A stretch of DNA of 64,000 nucleotides from Agriotes lineatus (lineage: Eukaryota; Arthropoda; Insecta; Coleoptera; Elateridae). This document shows positions 21,751 to 30,189 of this stretch, piece by piece; the stretch's first letter is position 1; each line of letters begins with the position of its first letter. The DNA is taken from NCBI GenBank assembly GCA_940337035.1, contig CALNHX010003649.1:62001-126000 (forward strand), read 5' to 3'. A program made the position numbers and the translations under genes. A model generated the notes under the pieces. That model worked only from the letters and a program-made list of their open reading frames with translations, was not told the origin of the DNA and searched no databases.

Positions 21751-22304
21751 TGTAACGGCCTGGCGATCAGGCAGCTGCAGACTTATGAGTCACCGCTGCC
21801 GAGACGGTCTTGGAGCCAGCTGCCGGCCGATGAGTCATGTTCCAGACGCCTGGAGAAGCGACTTTGCAGCCAGATGCAAGGGATGACTCACGCTTTCGGA
21901 AACACGCCCGAGGTCAACACATGCATTTGCCGGAATGTACGAGCGAAATCTGGAATATTCTAGACGGATATTATTCGGATATATAAATACGTGTCAGCAG
22001 GAATCGACAGTCAGTTCTCATTCAGCTCGAAAGGCTGCTACATAAATAGACGCGTGTAAAATAAATAGCAACATAAATAATTAATGTTTAATCCAGTGTA
22101 AATAAATAGAGTGAATAACCATATAAATCATTACTTTAAGCCGTATATAAATAATTATTAATGAGTGTATCGTTGTTAGAAATAGTCCCTGTAATTTATA
22201 AGTAATTTGTGTATGTAAATAATAATAAATAAGAGTTGTAAATAAATGTTTAATACAAGAAGCGTCGTATAATTTTTAAATAGTCCGAACGTAAAAACGT
22301 AACA
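21751..22304 (+). repeat. Solo LTR with 4-bp target duplication
   Basis: 554 bp beginning TGTAACGGCC and ending CGTAACA, near-inverse termini of an LTR. ATAT flanks it on both sides (21747-21750 and 22305-22308), the 4-bp duplication typical of Ty3/gypsy integrases. No internal region or second LTR is present, so it is the product of LTR-LTR recombination. Its 5' third is GC-rich with three ATGAGTCA-type or ATGACTCA-type motifs, and the 3' half is a run of AAATAAAT-rich sequence. Confidence 0.9.
21982..22015 (+). promoter_or_regulatory. Core promoter of the solo LTR
   Basis: TATAAA at 21982-21987 followed by TCAGT at 22011-22015, an arthropod initiator-like motif at the standard spacing. AP-1-like TGAGTCA or TGACTCA sites occur upstream at about 21786, 21831 and 21885. 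This LTR could still drive transcription. Confidence 0.6.
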
Positions 22305-23043
22305 ATATTTTCGCCTTAATAATATGCCCTGTCGTCGAAAAAATAGTATGTATGTGTCGAGCTAAAAGTGCGCTTGCCGCTTTTGCGCAAGAGGAAAGAA
22401 TGCACTTTCAGCTCTTAACATACAATATACTCCTTTACAAGTTCCACCAGGCTATAAGAGTCCACAGAACGAGGACGTTCTGTTTTATAGGACGGACGAA
22501 TGATATCGGTGTAATCATCCACCAACTAATAAAAATGAGGACTTCTTGACCATCGAACAAGAACATTCCCATGGACAGACCAGTCCGGTGTATATTAACA
22601 AATATAATAGGAAATACTATTTAACTTCCCTTTGTGTCATCCGAAAAGCAGTTTCATAATCGTAATTTACACTTCAGGGGTACTTTAGCTATTCGTGCTC
22701 ATACTAGCTCTATAATTTAGAAAAGTTTTATTATAATACCTCTAAACTTTATAACTAACCAGCATTTAAAACAAAAACAGGTACATCATTTTAGAATGTT
22801 GTTAGTAGCAGGTCATAGACGCCAATAAAGACACACACACTTTCATACATTGAAAGCTCACTTTTTACAGTTTCCCATTGCACCTTGAGGTTAAAGCGTA
22901 TAGAGATAAACTTTTGAGTTTTATAAGTTGTTTGTTAGCTACTAGACATTTTGGAAATTTATTTTATTTCTAGTAAATGTTTTCAATAAAGGTAGATCCG
23001 CTTAAGAAATACATTGTTTCAAGAAAGTATGCAAAACTATTGC
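22305..23043. other. AT-rich stretch; possible 3' UTR at its right end
   Basis: No gene is seen. On the minus strand a candidate AATAAA (TTTATT at about 22959-22964) lies about 80 bp past the stop codon of the exon at 23044-23229, a plausible poly(A) site for it. Confidence 0.4.
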
Positions 23044-23229
23044 TCAAATATTGCAAGCTATACATTTTTTCACTGGGTTTGTAGGAGTAATGGTACCGTA
23101 CACTTTTCCATGAGAAATAAGTATAGATTTATTGTAAATTGTTTGAATATCAACCATGTATCTGCCCCTGGGTGCGTTAGGTGGAAGTGTTGTATAATTA
23201 ATATACACGCCATTGGCATAGTAATGTCC
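23044..23229 (-). CDS. Candidate 3'-terminal exon of a host gene
   Basis: 62 codons preceded on the minus strand by TTTTTATTTCAG, a textbook splice acceptor, and ended by a TGA stop. The peptide begins GHYYANGVYINYTTLPPN and contains PRGRYMVDI. This Tyr-rich, Pro-Pro, G-R-Y pattern resembles the C-terminal part of insect DUF1091/MD-2-related secreted proteins, of unknown function or lipid binding. The match is from memory of the family's appearance, not a search. The upstream exon should lie at higher coordinates on the minus strand, but none was found; the RTE element at 23.4-27.6 kb sits on that side. It could be an isolated pseudogene piece. Confidence 0.45.
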   Translation of the reverse strand, partial: GHYYANGVYINYTTLPPNAPRGRYMVDIQTIYNKSILISHGKVYGTITPTNPVKKCIACNI

Positions 23230-23317
23230 CTGAAATAAAAAATGGAAATATGTCAATTATTTGATAACTTTTATATGCAATTAAAAAATTAAAAACTATA
23301 CCAGAATTATCACTTAA

Positions 23318-23394
23318 TATTACAGATCAGGGTAATTATGTCAGTATTGGCCTGCGTCAGTGATGATGTTATAAAAGAGTGTAAAGAAGCGGTA
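23318..23394 (+). repeat. Target duplication of the RTE element, left copy
   Basis: 77 bp starting TATTACAGATCAGGG and ending AAGAAGCGGTA, identical to 27574-27650. The identity stops exactly at the two element edges. The first few bases could be shared with the TTA-repeat tail, so the true duplication is 71-77 bp. Confidence 0.9.
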
Positions 23395-23873
23395 TATGTA
23401 TTGGAGGTGGGAGAGTAAAGTGTGTTGAGAAAGTGGCTCTGTAAACATTTTGAAAATTAACTGAATTCAAAAGAATTAAAAAGTTTTGTTTTGTTAAAGT
23501 GATAAAGAAAGGTGCTGGCTAGCCCGGAGACTAAAAACTCAAGGAGGTAGTCAACAGATAAGTAAGAATTATTAAGTTTCAATTTAAATACTTAACGCAA
23601 TAAAACTCAATAAATTTAGAAGCACAAATAAAAGTCAAGGTCCGACGGGTCGACCGGCCTGTGGCTTTTTACGCAGGTGCTGCAAGATAAAAATAAAACT
23701 GATATAAAGTACGTTTATCTTGCTCATAAGTTGTTTATGGTGTTGGTTTATGTTATTTTAAAATATAGGTCAGTTTTTAAAATAAACAGATACGAACGTT
23801 AAGAATTAAAGGACTTCAAGGAACAGTAGCGTCACACAAAAAAGGCAGTAAGGAAAACAAACTAAACGTAGAA

Positions 23874-24503
23874 ATGGACGAGCTACTTCAAAAAATAAAT
23901 AATAAACTTGAAACTATGGAACAGAGAAATTCCAGAATAGAACTAAAAATAGACGGCTTAATGAATGAATTACACGATATAAGATCAGAGCAAGTAAGAC
24001 TAAATGAAGAAATTGAAGAGCTGAAAAGGGGCAAAAACAGCTTAATGAAAAGAGTCGAATGGCTTGAAAGAAACCACGAAGATCAAGAAAAAATGGAAAA
24101 AAGAAGAAATATAAAGATAACCGGCGTATATCTCAAGAAGAAAAATAAAGAGGAGGAAGTAGAGAAACTTTTAAAAGAAAAACTAGACATCGACACCAAA
24201 ATTGATAAGGTAGCCATAATTAAAACAAGAAATAACACATCATTCATCATTGCAAAACTTCAAAATGAAGAATACAAGAAACAAGTAATGAAGAAGAAAG
24301 GTAAACTTAAAGGAACTAAAATTTATGTAGACGATGACTTAACAAGAAACGAACGCAGGATTCAAGCCATTATAAAAACCAAAGCGGTAGAAGAAAGAAA
24401 AAATGGCAATGAAGTTAGAATCGGTTTTAAAAAAATGTGGATCGACAAACGATTATGGGCATGGGATAATTCCAAAAGTGAATTGACAGAATCAAAAAAC
24501 TAG
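23874..24503 (+). CDS. RTE ORF1 protein, coiled coil
   Basis: 209 residues, intact. The first 80 are a strongly charged coiled coil with a heptad pattern (MDELLQKINNKLETMEQRNS, continuing to about residue 80 through RVEWLERN). A basic, Lys-rich domain follows (RRNIKITGVYLKKKNKEEEV) that resembles the RNA-binding region of LINE ORF1 proteins. A C-terminal segment ends WIDKRLWAWDNSKSELTESKN minus its final residues' significance. Its likely role is to trimerise or multimerise and bind element RNA as a chaperone in the cytoplasm. The start ATG is the first in the frame and follows a long leader. A related but unrelated-in-detail coiled-coil piece lies at 59179-59373. Confidence 0.85.
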   Translation: MDELLQKINNKLETMEQRNSRIELKIDGLMNELHDIRSEQVRLNEEIEELKRGKNSLMKRVEWLERNHEDQEKMEKRRNIKITGVYLKKKNKEEEVEKLLKEKLDIDTKIDKVAIIKTRNNTSFIIAKLQNEEYKKQVMKKKGKLKGTKIYVDDDLTRNERRIQAIIKTKAVEERKNGNEVRIGFKKMWIDKRLWAWDNSKSELTESKN

Positions 24504-24544
24504 CACAAAATTTAAAGGAAAAGAATAATGAGGACACAACTGCG

Positions 24545-27412
24545 ATGGACATGGAAAATGATTATGGCAAAAACGTAAAGAAAGATAGAATAAGAAATAA
24601 AAGGAGAAAAAGGAAAAAGGACATAAGAGTAGGTACATGGAATATGAAAACGATGTTAGCAGTAGGAAAGATGGAAGAAGCAGCAAAAGTAATGAAAGAC
24701 TATAAGATTAAGATTCTTGCGTTGCAAGAATTAAGATGGAAAGATGATGGTGAAATTAATAAAGAAGAATATACATTATACTACTCGGGAGAGAAAGTGC
24801 AAGGAAGAAATGGGACTGGTTTCATGATTGCCAAAGACGTGAGAAAAGATATAATACAATTTAAAGCACTAGGAGGAAGACTATCCTATTTACAGCTTAA
24901 AACTGAGAACATGAGTGTTTCCATAATAAATGTTTATGCCCCTACGGAAACAGCTGAAGATGAGGAAAAGCAAGATTTCTATGAGAAAGTAGAAAAGCTC
25001 TGTGGAAGCATACCCAACAAAGATACGCTTATTATTATAGGCGATCTGAACGCACAGATTGGAAAGGAAGACTACTTTAAAGAAGTGGCCGGTAAACAAA
25101 CATTGCATGAAGTTACAAATAATAATGGGATTCGGCTCTGCAATTTTGCAGCAGAACATAATATGTATATAATTAGCACTAAATTCATACATAAGCCTGA
25201 ACATAAAGTTACGTGGTTGATACCAGGAAGGAATACAGGAAACCAAATTGATCATATGTTGATACAAAAAAAGAGAATGAAACTGGTAAAAGATGTTAGA
25301 TCGTATAGAGGGGCAAATATGGATACTGACCATATACTAGTGATAGCTAAATTAAACGTAGAACTGAGAAGAACGAAAACAATAAACAATAGACGTCGGA
25401 AATGGAATGTCAAAGCGCTCAAAGAACATAAAATCAAGGAAAGATTTCAGATTGGAATATCAAAATCACTACAGCAAAGGGTTGAAGTACTAAGCATTGA
25501 TGAGGAATGGAATCAATTAAAAAGATGTATGATAGATACAGCAGAAAAAGTCATACCTCCTGAGAGAAGTGTAAAAATGAATGGATGGTTTGATGAAGAA
25601 TGCGAGCAAGTAGCCAATAGAAAAAAAGTTGCAAGAATTAAATGGCTAAACTCAAACAAGGAAGATGATTATAATGTATACAAAGAATTAAGAAAAGACG
25701 CCACAAAACTCCTAAAAACAAAAAAAGAACAATGGATTGATGAAATAATGGATAAAATAGAAAGAAACAATAAAGATAATAACAAGCTATTTGCACACCT
25801 AAGAAGACAGAAAAGAAAACGCATAACAGCAAAAATTGATAAAACGGAATGGGAAAATCACTTTAAGTGTTTATTGAGTAAAGACGAAGAAAACATTAAC
25901 GAAGATACAGAAGAACCTAGATCGACCAACGAGGAAGAGAATACTCCGACCATTAATGAATGCACGACTGCTATAGAAACAATAAAAGACAATAAAGCTG
26001 CTGGAATAGATGAAATAAGTAGTGAACTGATCAAAAATGGAGGAGAGATGTTAAAAGATAGGATTCACGAAATAATCACTAGAATATGGGAGACAGAAGT
26101 AATGCCAAAGGACTGGAATCTTGGATTGATCATACCGATATTCAAAAAAGGTGACCGTATGAATTGTTCTAATTACAGAGGAATATCGTTATTAAATACC
26201 GCATATAAAATCTTAACAATAATAATATACAAAAGATTAGAAAAATATCTACCGACAGTAATAGGAGAGTACCAATTTGGATTTGTAAAAGGAAAATCGA
26301 CCATTGATCCGATACATATCATGAATCAAATAATAGAGAAAAGCCATGAACACAATTTAGACCTACAAATATTGCTTATTGATTTTAAACAGGCCTTTGA
26401 TAGCATTATTAGAGAAAGACTGTATATAGACATGACAAAAATGGGAATACCCACAAAATTAGTTAGACTGATAAAAATGACCATGGATGGATCTAAAGGA
26501 GCAGTAATGACACATGATGGGGTTACTAAAGATTTTCAAATTAATAGAGGAGTAAGGCAAGGGGACTCACTTTCAGCAGCACTCTTCAATGTATCTTTGG
26601 AGGCAGTCATCAGAAAACTTGAATGTCAAGGAACCATCGCAAATAAGTCCATACAGTTGATAGCCTACGCCGATGATTTGGTCATAATTGCAAGAGAAAA
26701 TAAAAGCCTAGTGAAGGTATTTAATAAATTAGTTACTGAAGCGAATAGAAGAGGACTTAAAATTAATGAAAATAAAACCAAACTATTGAGATGCACAAGA
26801 CAGAAAAGAACAGACACGAAAAACATAAGACTAGGAGAATTCAATTTTGAGATAGTTAATAGTTTTAAATATCTTGGAGTAATGATAAACGGAACAAATG
26901 ATAGAAGTATGGAAATAATACAACGCATACAAGCAGGACATAAGGCATATTACATGTACAAACGTCTTATCAATAATAAAAAGATCAGCCGTAAAACAAA
27001 AATAAAAGTCTATAGAACCGCCATTAGACCAGTTGTGATATACGGTGCAGAAGTAATGACTCTAACAAAAAAGGAAGAAGAACGTTTACGAATTTTTGAA
27101 AGAAAAATTGTTAGAAAGATATACGGCCCCGTTAAACTAGAAAATGGAGACAAAAGAAACCTAATGAACTTTGAAATTAGAAACAAGATGAAAGGAGAGG
27201 ACATAGTAAAGACCATCAAAGCCCATAGACTGAGATGGTATGGACATATATTCAGGAAGGAGAGAGAAGATAAAGTGAGGAGTATTACCGAATGGATACC
27301 AACGGAAGGAAGACCAAAAGGTCGACCGAAGATAAAATGGAAGGAGCAAGTCATAAATGACCTGAACAATATGAGAATTACAGGATACAGAGAAAAGCTG
27401 AATGACAAGTAA
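24545..27412 (+). CDS. RTE ORF2 protein: AP endonuclease and reverse transcriptase
   Basis: 955 residues, uninterrupted. The N-terminal APE-type endonuclease spans about 25-265: TWNMKT near 32, catalytic-type Glu62 in LQELRW, VYAPTE, Asp167 in GDLNAQ, and the Asp262-His263 pair. The RT spans about 490-760: IPIFKKGD, NYRGISLL, YQFGFVKGKSTID, LLIDFKQAFDS and RGVRQGDSLS. The catalytic YADD is at 708-711. A thumb (FKYLGVMI) and a C-terminal region (RLRWYGHIFRK, GRPKGRPKIKW) follow. The enzyme would nick the target and prime cDNA synthesis on it. All catalytic positions look intact. The start at 24545 is the first ATG after the ORF1 stop, 41 bp away, so translation probably relies on reinitiation. 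Confidence 0.93.
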   Translation: MDMENDYGKNVKKDRIRNKRRKRKKDIRVGTWNMKTMLAVGKMEEAAKVMKDYKIKILALQELRWKDDGEINKEEYTLYYSGEKVQGRNGTGFMIAKDVRKDIIQFKALGGRLSYLQLKTENMSVSIINVYAPTETAEDEEKQDFYEKVEKLCGSIPNKDTLIIIGDLNAQIGKEDYFKEVAGKQTLHEVTNNNGIRLCNFAAEHNMYIISTKFIHKPEHKVTWLIPGRNTGNQIDHMLIQKKRMKLVKDVRSYRGANMDTDHILVIAKLNVELRRTKTINNRRRKWNVKALKEHKIKERFQIGISKSLQQRVEVLSIDEEWNQLKRCMIDTAEKVIPPERSVKMNGWFDEECEQVANRKKVARIKWLNSNKEDDYNVYKELRKDATKLLKTKKEQWIDEIMDKIERNNKDNNKLFAHLRRQKRKRITAKIDKTEWENHFKCLLSKDEENINEDTEEPRSTNEEENTPTINECTTAIETIKDNKAAGIDEISSELIKNGGEMLKDRIHEIITRIWETEVMPKDWNLGLIIPIFKKGDRMNCSNYRGISLLNTAYKILTIIIYKRLEKYLPTVIGEYQFGFVKGKSTIDPIHIMNQIIEKSHEHNLDLQILLIDFKQAFDSIIRERLYIDMTKMGIPTKLVRLIKMTMDGSKGAVMTHDGVTKDFQINRGVRQGDSLSAALFNVSLEAVIRKLECQGTIANKSIQLIAYADDLVIIARENKSLVKVFNKLVTEANRRGLKINENKTKLLRCTRQKRTDTKNIRLGEFNFEIVNSFKYLGVMINGTNDRSMEIIQRIQAGHKAYYMYKRLINNKKISRKTKIKVYRTAIRPVVIYGAEVMTLTKKEEERLRIFERKIVRKIYGPVKLENGDKRNLMNFEIRNKMKGEDIVKTIKAHRLRWYGHIFRKEREDKVRSITEWIPTEGRPKGRPKIKWKEQVINDLNNMRITGYREKLNDK

Positions 27413-27573
27413 AAATGGAGAGATATTGTTAAGGTTGCTAAAACCCACCCCAAGCTATGAACTCATTCATACGTCTTAATATGGAGTGATTCACCATGTC
27501 AATCGAATCAATGAAACTCCGGAAGAGGAGTGGCTCTATTCCAATTGGAATGTCAGCCTACTATTATTATTAT

Positions 27574-27731
27574 TATTACAGATCAGGGTAATTATGTCAG
27601 TATTGGCCTGCGTCAGTGATGATGTTATAAAAGAGTGTAAAGAAGCGGTAAGACAAAATACAGTAAGCTTCTGGAGGAAGCAAAAAATACAGTTATCTGA
27701 AATGGAGTATGCGGGCGATATGGCTATCATA
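27574..27731 (+). pseudogene. Older LINE RT fragment (target of the RTE and mariner)
   Basis: Encodes an RT-like strip with VIKECKEAVRQ and LSEMEYAGDMAIIY. The box expected to read YADD reads YAGD, so a catalytic Asp is lost. Its first 77 bp are duplicated on the far side of the RTE element. At 27732 the mariner terminal repeat cuts it off after the Ile-Ile codons. Confidence 0.65.
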
Positions 27732-27848
27732 TACAGGGAATCCCTAGAAAGGTACTGATGGTTTTCAAAATTAAATAACTTTTTATTAGTTTCATATATT
27801 ACAAAAATAAAACTTATATCGAAAAGCTGAAACATGGGAGTTTTTTTT

Positions 27849-28820
27849 TAGTAATGGGCTTATTCGAATGAAAAATAACCCGTTATCCGGTTATTGAAAT
27901 AACCTATGTAACTCGGTTTTCGTTCCAAGTATTCGAATGAAAAATAACCTCATGCTGATACGTACTACGCTTTGAATATAAAACCTCTATTCAAAGGTAC
28001 TACGTGCCATATCTCAGCGACCTACGCAGTGCTCAAAATTCTGTAAATATAAATACGTCATAACTCATAAACAAAGCAGGTTGTACTGAAAACACCATTT
28101 GGTTATCGCGTACTTACCTCCTATCATACAAAATATCAAATTATCAAATTCTGATGACCTGAAACCTGAACTCCTAAAAACTGCAAACGCATCAAGCTAT
28201 AAAACAATTTTTATTTGCTTACATCTCCAAAGGTTCAAAACAAAAGGCCGATCGATAAAGATAAACGTTTTACCACTGTTTTTATTGCGATTAGCAAGTA
28301 GTCCCGCATATTTCTTTCTTTCTTTCTACACTTCTTAATAAATACCTCTTAATTTCCAATACATAACACATAATGTACGGTCGGCGCCTTAGAAATCGGG
28401 CACTACACACTATTATGATATATTTTGCATGTATTTTTTAAGTGTATAAACTGGGTTTTTACAGTTATTATGGTTTTAATTGTTACGTCAGATTGTTTAT
28501 TGTTTGTCAATTATGAAATGCCATCTCACATTAATGAAGTAACTGGAGCAAGAATACTCCAAAGACTAGAAGAACATATTACTTGTCCCGATTTCTAAGG
28601 AGCCGACCGTACATATTATGTTTGGTTCCTCTGCTATCTGCAAGTTACGATGTCGATGCAGATGACGGTGAACCGCCAACCGGCAAACCGGCTGACTTAC
28701 TCTAAACGAATCGAGAGCCAAAATTTATTCGAATGATTATTGAAATAATCATTCGGTTATTAATATCATTCGAATGCAAATAATTCGGTTATGAAAATTG
28801 TCCGGTTATGCCCATCACTA
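27849..28820. mobile_element. hAT-like MITE
   Basis: The termini TAGTAATGGGC and GCCCATCACTA are inverted, as in many hAT elements. Subterminal words built from CGAATGAAAAATAACC and ATTCGAATG repeat at both ends. The flanks are T-rich (TTTTTTTT on the left, GTTTTTTT on the right), so the 8-bp duplication is plausible but not clean. No transposase. Another MITE (28375-28613) is nested inside. Confidence 0.75.
28375..28613. mobile_element. Small MITE nested in the hAT-like MITE
   Basis: About 240 bp with inverted ends GTACGGTCGGCGCCTTAGAA and its near complement (TTCTAAGGAGCCGACCGTAC). It is non-coding. The target duplication is not clearly resolved. Confidence 0.7.
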
Positions 28821-28871
28821 GTTTTTTTACTTAAAAATTGAAGTAGTCAAGTGGCTACCTTTCTTCTCAAC

Positions 28872-29309
28872 TCACTCTTTTAGGCGCCGTACGAAATCTC
28901 TCATTACTCTACCTAACATGTCAACTGGAATCGTTCTAACTTCGTCTTTAAGATTTTGTGTTAGTTGATCGAGATTGCGGGGTTTATTTTTATAGACCCG
29001 ACACTTCAGCATTCTCCACAAAAAATAATCCGGTGCAGTAAGATCCGGCGAACGAGCTGGCCATGTTATGTCGCCGTTACGAGATATTAATCGACCAGGA
29101 AACATATCACTCGACACTAATTTCCGCTGTGTGACATAGCGCACCATCCTGCTGGAACCCATAATCGCAACAATGGAATTACGCAAAAGATGTGTTGGTG
29201 GGTGGTATAATAATTGTTCATGATAATTATTTTGACAACTGTCAACAAAACTCCGATGCTTCCTTGATAGGATCCCATTTGAAAAGTTGGAATTGGTTAA
29301 TATGTTCAA
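28872..29309 (-). pseudogene. Mariner transposase C-terminal fragment
   Basis: 145 codons. The middle and end contain FPGRLISRNGDITWPARSPD, then LTAPDYFLW, KCRVYKNKPRNLDQL and a terminal VMRDFVRRLKE. This is the third-acid region and C-terminus of a mariner-family DDE transposase; the Asp of SPDLTAPDYFLW is present. The DNA-binding domain and first catalytic Asp are absent, so it cannot work. The first 50 or so codons do not match a transposase. It sits in the minus orientation between the nested MITE and the right terminal repeat. Confidence 0.8.
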
Positions 29310-29356
29310 AAGTAATTTAATTTTGAAAATCGTCGTACATTTTGGGATTCCCTGTA

Positions 29357-30189
29357 TAAGGAATAGTTAAGTTATGAGAGTTCTGTGACACACAATGCCT
29401 GAGAGGTTTGTGCCAAACAATGCATATCCCCTCTCCCTGCCCTTGGACCGGACTGACCCGCTGCCCACTGCCGGCCGGTGTCCTTTCACCTGGCAGCGAT
29501 TTGTCGATGATGGTCAGTTGAATCGATTGATTTTTGCGATTGATTTGATTTACGATGGCATAGGGGTCGTGTTGCAATTTTGCAAGCCTACTTGCTGAAG
29601 TTTGCGATTGTCCTAATTTGCAGCGTCTATTTTAGCTGACCGTTTTATCTCGGTCTTATATGAATTTTGAATTATTTTAAATCGTGTTGCGCCTTGTCAT
29701 GTTTTCCAGACATTTAAATTGCCAAAAATAGATTGCACACCTGCATCCTAGACTAAACATTCGGCCCCTTTCTTCCAAAAATAAATATCCGCTGCGGCAC
29801 CCCTTTTTTAAAATATGTCGTAAATCTCGTTGCATACATGCATGTGGAGGTGTAACAGCTGTTAAATTGACAAAAATAGATTGCACACCTGCATCCTAGA
29901 CTAAACATTCGGCCCCTTTCTTCTAAAAATAAATATCCGCTGCGGCACTCCTTTTTTAAAATAAACATAAACTTGCAGCTGGGGCGCTCCGGAAGGCATT
30001 CATCCGGATAAAAACAGAGCGCACCTGTAGGATATTAACTTCTCTAATATGCGTGTTTACCTGATGCCGGAGCATTCCACTCTACTATTAAGCATTGTTC
30101 GTGTTACAAAATTGTAGCTATAATTGTGGAATAATAGAGAGCAAGAGCTGTGTGAGTGTGTAAAATTGCTAAGAAAATCTAAATAAGAG
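29357..30189. other. Non-coding stretch with a 148-bp tandem duplication
   Basis: No gene is recognised. A GC-rich patch at about 29395-29520 is unexplained. The duplication at 29715-29968 is listed separately. Confidence 0.4.
29715..29968 (+). repeat. 148-bp tandem repeat, 1.7 copies
   Basis: TAAATTGCCAAAAATAGATT at 29715 and TAAATTGACAAAAATAGATT at 29863 start two units 148 bp apart. The shared part runs to TTTTTTAAAATA with only a few differences. Confidence 0.88.

Larger units (their letters stand above)
23395..27573 (+). mobile_element. Full-length RTE-type non-LTR retrotransposon
   Basis: About 4.18 kb with a 5' UTR (about 480 bp), ORF1, a 41-bp gap, ORF2, a short 3' UTR and a (TTA)n microsatellite tail at 27561-27578. 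Long identical direct repeats flank it. Both ORFs are open, which marks this as the youngest LINE in the window and possibly still mobile. It inserted into an older LINE fragment (27574-27731). Confidence 0.92.
27734..29354 (-). mobile_element. Mariner element carrying a nested MITE
   Basis: The ends are CAGGGAATCCC (27734) and GGGATTCCCTG (29354), with TA on both sides (27732-27733 and 29355-29356). The similarity runs about 45 bp inward through TTTTCAAAATTAAAT. The body is mostly occupied by a hAT-like MITE at 27849-28820. Only the 3' half of a transposase (28872-29309) remains, so the mariner was already internally deleted. Confidence 0.85.

Noticed and set aside
27486..27758. A 90-residue gene downstream of the RTE ORF2
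   Set aside because: The frame joins the RTE 3' tail to older LINE sequence across the insertion junction.
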